NCBI GenBank assembly: GCA_019323525.1
Contig: JAHWHD010000089.1
Span: 1-5,951, forward strand
Length of the DNA: 5,951 bases
Direction of reading: 5' to 3'
Source of the DNA: Candidatus Woesearchaeota archaeon
GTDB lineage: Archaea > Nanobdellota > Nanobdellia > Woesearchaeales > JAHWHD01
The notes beneath the pieces were generated by a model. The model was not told the origin of the DNA. It saw nothing but the letters and a program-made list of their open reading frames with translations, and searched no databases. Both the position numbers and the translations under genes were made by a program. Positions 4,603 to 5,951 of this stretch are shown here, piece after piece. Numbering within the stretch: position 1 is the stretch's first letter; the number at the start of each line of letters is the position of its first letter.

Positions 4603-5670
4603 ATGGAATTGGAGATTTATGATAAACGCAAGATATTTGTTCCATTAAATTCTCTAGATGGCGCCATTCTGAACGTTTCGTTTCAACTTGAACATGGAAG
4701 GTTTCAAAGAATCTATCCAGTCACTGAAGTAATCAGGAGACAAGATATGCAAATCAGGCATTTAGTCAACGCAAGAAAATCAAGGTCTAAGAAATACGAG
4801 CCAGGCACATGTGCAGTTGTAAAAAAAAGGAAACAGGAGGCAGCAATCTCTTACACGATCAGATTAAGTCTAGATGAAGTGGTAACTGATGTAGCAATTC
4901 CTGACAATATCGCAGCGCTTGCAAATGAGCTTGTTGGCGAGGAGCAGGATGAAAAAGAAAAAGTTCACAAACTGTTTGATTATATTAAGGACACTATCAA
5001 ATACGGACTTGTGCCAAAAGAAGTAGTAGAGGATTATACAAGATACTTACAGCGAAATAAAAAGAAAAATATTGAAGATAGATTAAGAGGGTATTTTGGA
5101 TACCTGAAAAGAAAGGTGAGGCATAATGCTCGAAAAACTCCTAGAAATGGCGAGTTCGAGAGGATTGAAAAACAGTATAATGCTAAGATGGCGGAACTTC
5201 TTGAGAAGTTTTTGAAATCAGGCAGAGCCAGGAAGGATTCTAAGATGAGAACTCTTGCCAAGAACTTCTTAAACTATGCGGCTGATAATTATGATGACTT
5301 TTTTTTAAATATCTGGGACAGAAGCAAACTATATGATTTCAGGCATCATGTGAATAATGGAGGATACTGTAAGGTTATTGCAAAAATATTTCAGCAGTTG
5401 TTGGCAAGTCAGGGTATTCAAACTGTGTATATTGAAGGTTCGCATGGTGCAAACAGACACGCATGGCTAGCTGTAAAGGTTGATGGAGATTGGAAGCTAA
5501 TGGATCCAACAAATACCAATACCAAAGGAAGGTACCAGACAGGAGATGACTACCAGCTGCATCTCAGTTTTATGCCAATGAATGCAAAGATAAAAGAAGC
5601 CTTTTTTTATCCTAAGAAAGAAATTGAAGCAGGAAAGAAATACGGGATGATCAAACCCAATTTACAGTAA
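4603..5670 (+). CDS. Transglutaminase-like cysteine-protease-fold protein with basic insertion
   Basis: A 355-residue protein with a transglutaminase-like catalytic core; residue numbers here count from the alternative GTG at 4594, which adds three. The proposed triad is C259 in NNGGYCKVIAKIFQQLL, H289 in RHAWLAVKV and D304 in WKLMDPTN, in the usual order and spacing. The N-terminal 100 residues look beta-rich. NELVGEEQDEKEKVHKLFDY (111-130) followed by IKDTIKY is the helix normally found just before the catalytic Cys. Here about 110 residues (142-250), rich in Lys and Arg and probably helical, separate that helix from the Cys. No signal peptide or membrane segment is seen, so it should act in the cytoplasm. 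Family members are proteases, peptidases, cross-linkers or deglycosylases; the substrate cannot be read. Start: ATG 4603 fits the TATA spacing, while GTG 4594 has a weak AGGA nine bases upstream. The last 20 bp overlap convergent kae1. Confidence 0.85.
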   Translation: MELEIYDKRKIFVPLNSLDGAILNVSFQLEHGRFQRIYPVTEVIRRQDMQIRHLVNARKSRSKKYEPGTCAVVKKRKQEAAISYTIRLSLDEVVTDVAIPDNIAALANELVGEEQDEKEKVHKLFDYIKDTIKYGLVPKEVVEDYTRYLQRNKKKNIEDRLRGYFGYLKRKVRHNARKTPRNGEFERIEKQYNAKMAELLEKFLKSGRARKDSKMRTLAKNFLNYAADNYDDFFLNIWDRSKLYDFRHHVNNGGYCKVIAKIFQQLLASQGIQTVYIEGSHGANRHAWLAVKVDGDWKLMDPTNTNTKGRYQTGDDYQLHLSFMPMNAKIKEAFFYPKKEIEAGKKYGMIKPNLQ

Positions 5671-5951
5671 CATCATCAGTTCTCCAGTAAGGTAAGATTG
5701 CAGTGTCAGTTGCAGGGTCTTGGTATTTTCCAGCTTTATGTTCTAGAATACCTTGCCATGCGATCATTGCTGCGTTGTCAATGTTAAATTGATTTTCAAG
5801 AGCGTATGATTTTGCGTTGCGTTCTTTGCACATTGTTTCTGCCATAGCTTGCAAGCGAGTGTTACAGGCTACACCGCCGCCTAAAAGAAGTTCTGTCTTA
5901 TCACAGTGAGCCATCGCTCTTTCAGATACTTCCAGTAGCATTGCAAAAACA
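5651..5951 (-). CDS. kae1: Kae1, KEOPS tRNA threonylcarbamoyltransferase subunit, partial
   Basis: Only the C-terminal 99 residues are in the window; the frame is open to the right edge, so the 5' part is missing. Kae1 (TsaD/OSGEP family) transfers the threonylcarbamoyl group to A37 of ANN-decoding tRNAs to make t6A, as the catalytic subunit of the KEOPS complex. Visible family features in order are FAMLLEVSERAMAH, the nucleotide-binding loop LLGGGVACNTRL, and FNIDNAAMIAW, whose Asp corresponds to the metal ligand of the usual GDNGAMIAW motif. The end RTDDVTVNWV matches the usual archaeal Kae1 terminus. The residue before the Asp is Ile, and Ala follows the Asn, where the family usually has Gly in both places. 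The gene stops with TGA right after this terminus, so the Kae1-Bud32 fusion seen in some archaea is absent here. It overlaps the transglutaminase gene end by 20 bp, tail to tail. Confidence 0.95.
   Translation of the reverse strand, partial: VFAMLLEVSERAMAHCDKTELLLGGGVACNTRLQAMAETMCKERNAKSYALENQFNIDNAAMIAWQGILEHKAGKYQDPATDTAILPYWRTDDVTVNWV

Noticed and set aside
5034..5261. Minus-strand open frame inside the transglutaminase insertion.
   Set aside because: It is antisense to a Lys/Arg-rich region, which gives Phe/Leu-rich shadow translations; no independent signal.
1..5951. CRISPR array, tRNA, rRNA or insertion sequence.
   Set aside because: The intergenic regions are all about 110 bp or less, and none contains spaced direct repeats, a tRNA-like cloverleaf or transposase signatures.

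Overview
The window looks archaeal. A Kae1-type C-terminus (KEOPS tRNA-modification subunit) is cut by the right edge, there is a probable Sm-like protein, and TATA-type promoter elements recur about 26 nt before start codons, as expected for leaderless archaeal mRNAs. The DNA is AT-rich and the proteins are lysine-rich, the genes are tightly packed with tail-to-tail junctions, and TAA, TAG and TGA are all used as ordinary stops. A small-genome archaeon, possibly of the DPANN/Nanoarchaeota type, is my guess. The lineage cannot be fixed from this window alone.

Layout, left to right. 1-112 is the promoter and Shine-Dalgarno (SD) region of a glutamate dehydrogenase gene (gdhA, 113-1345, +). A 51-aa charged ORF follows three bases later (1349-1504, +), then a T-rich probable terminator. 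A probable divergent Sm-like protein (1560-1868, +) and a small protein made of two tandem Cys motifs (1900-2172, +) each have their own TATA element. The second ends one base from the end of a convergent SAM-dependent methyltransferase (2174-3013, -). The 107-bp divergent region 3014-3120 drives the methyltransferase leftwards and, rightwards, a two-gene unit: a ribbon-helix-helix regulator (3121-3345) and an FAD-dependent amine-oxidase-fold protein (3357-4517). A separate transglutaminase-fold protein with a long basic insertion follows (4603-5670, +). Its last 20 bp overlap the end of the partial, convergent kae1 gene (5651-5951, -).

How the genes work together. The best-supported unit is the ribbon-helix-helix/FAD pair, with a near-perfect palindrome between the predicted TATA box and start codon that is well placed for autoregulation. 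gdhA and the 51-aa ORF form a coupled pair. The other genes look like independent housekeeping or orphan genes, and no single pathway links them. First genes of transcripts mostly appear leaderless, while the second genes of both pairs carry a GGGG-type SD element. I see no CRISPR array, insertion sequence, tRNA or rRNA, and no gene-free stretch longer than about 110 bp. I do not see a clearly new multi-gene system. The most original material is the tandem-Cys protein, the transglutaminase insertion, the palindrome-controlled regulator/flavoprotein pair and the gdhA-coupled microprotein.
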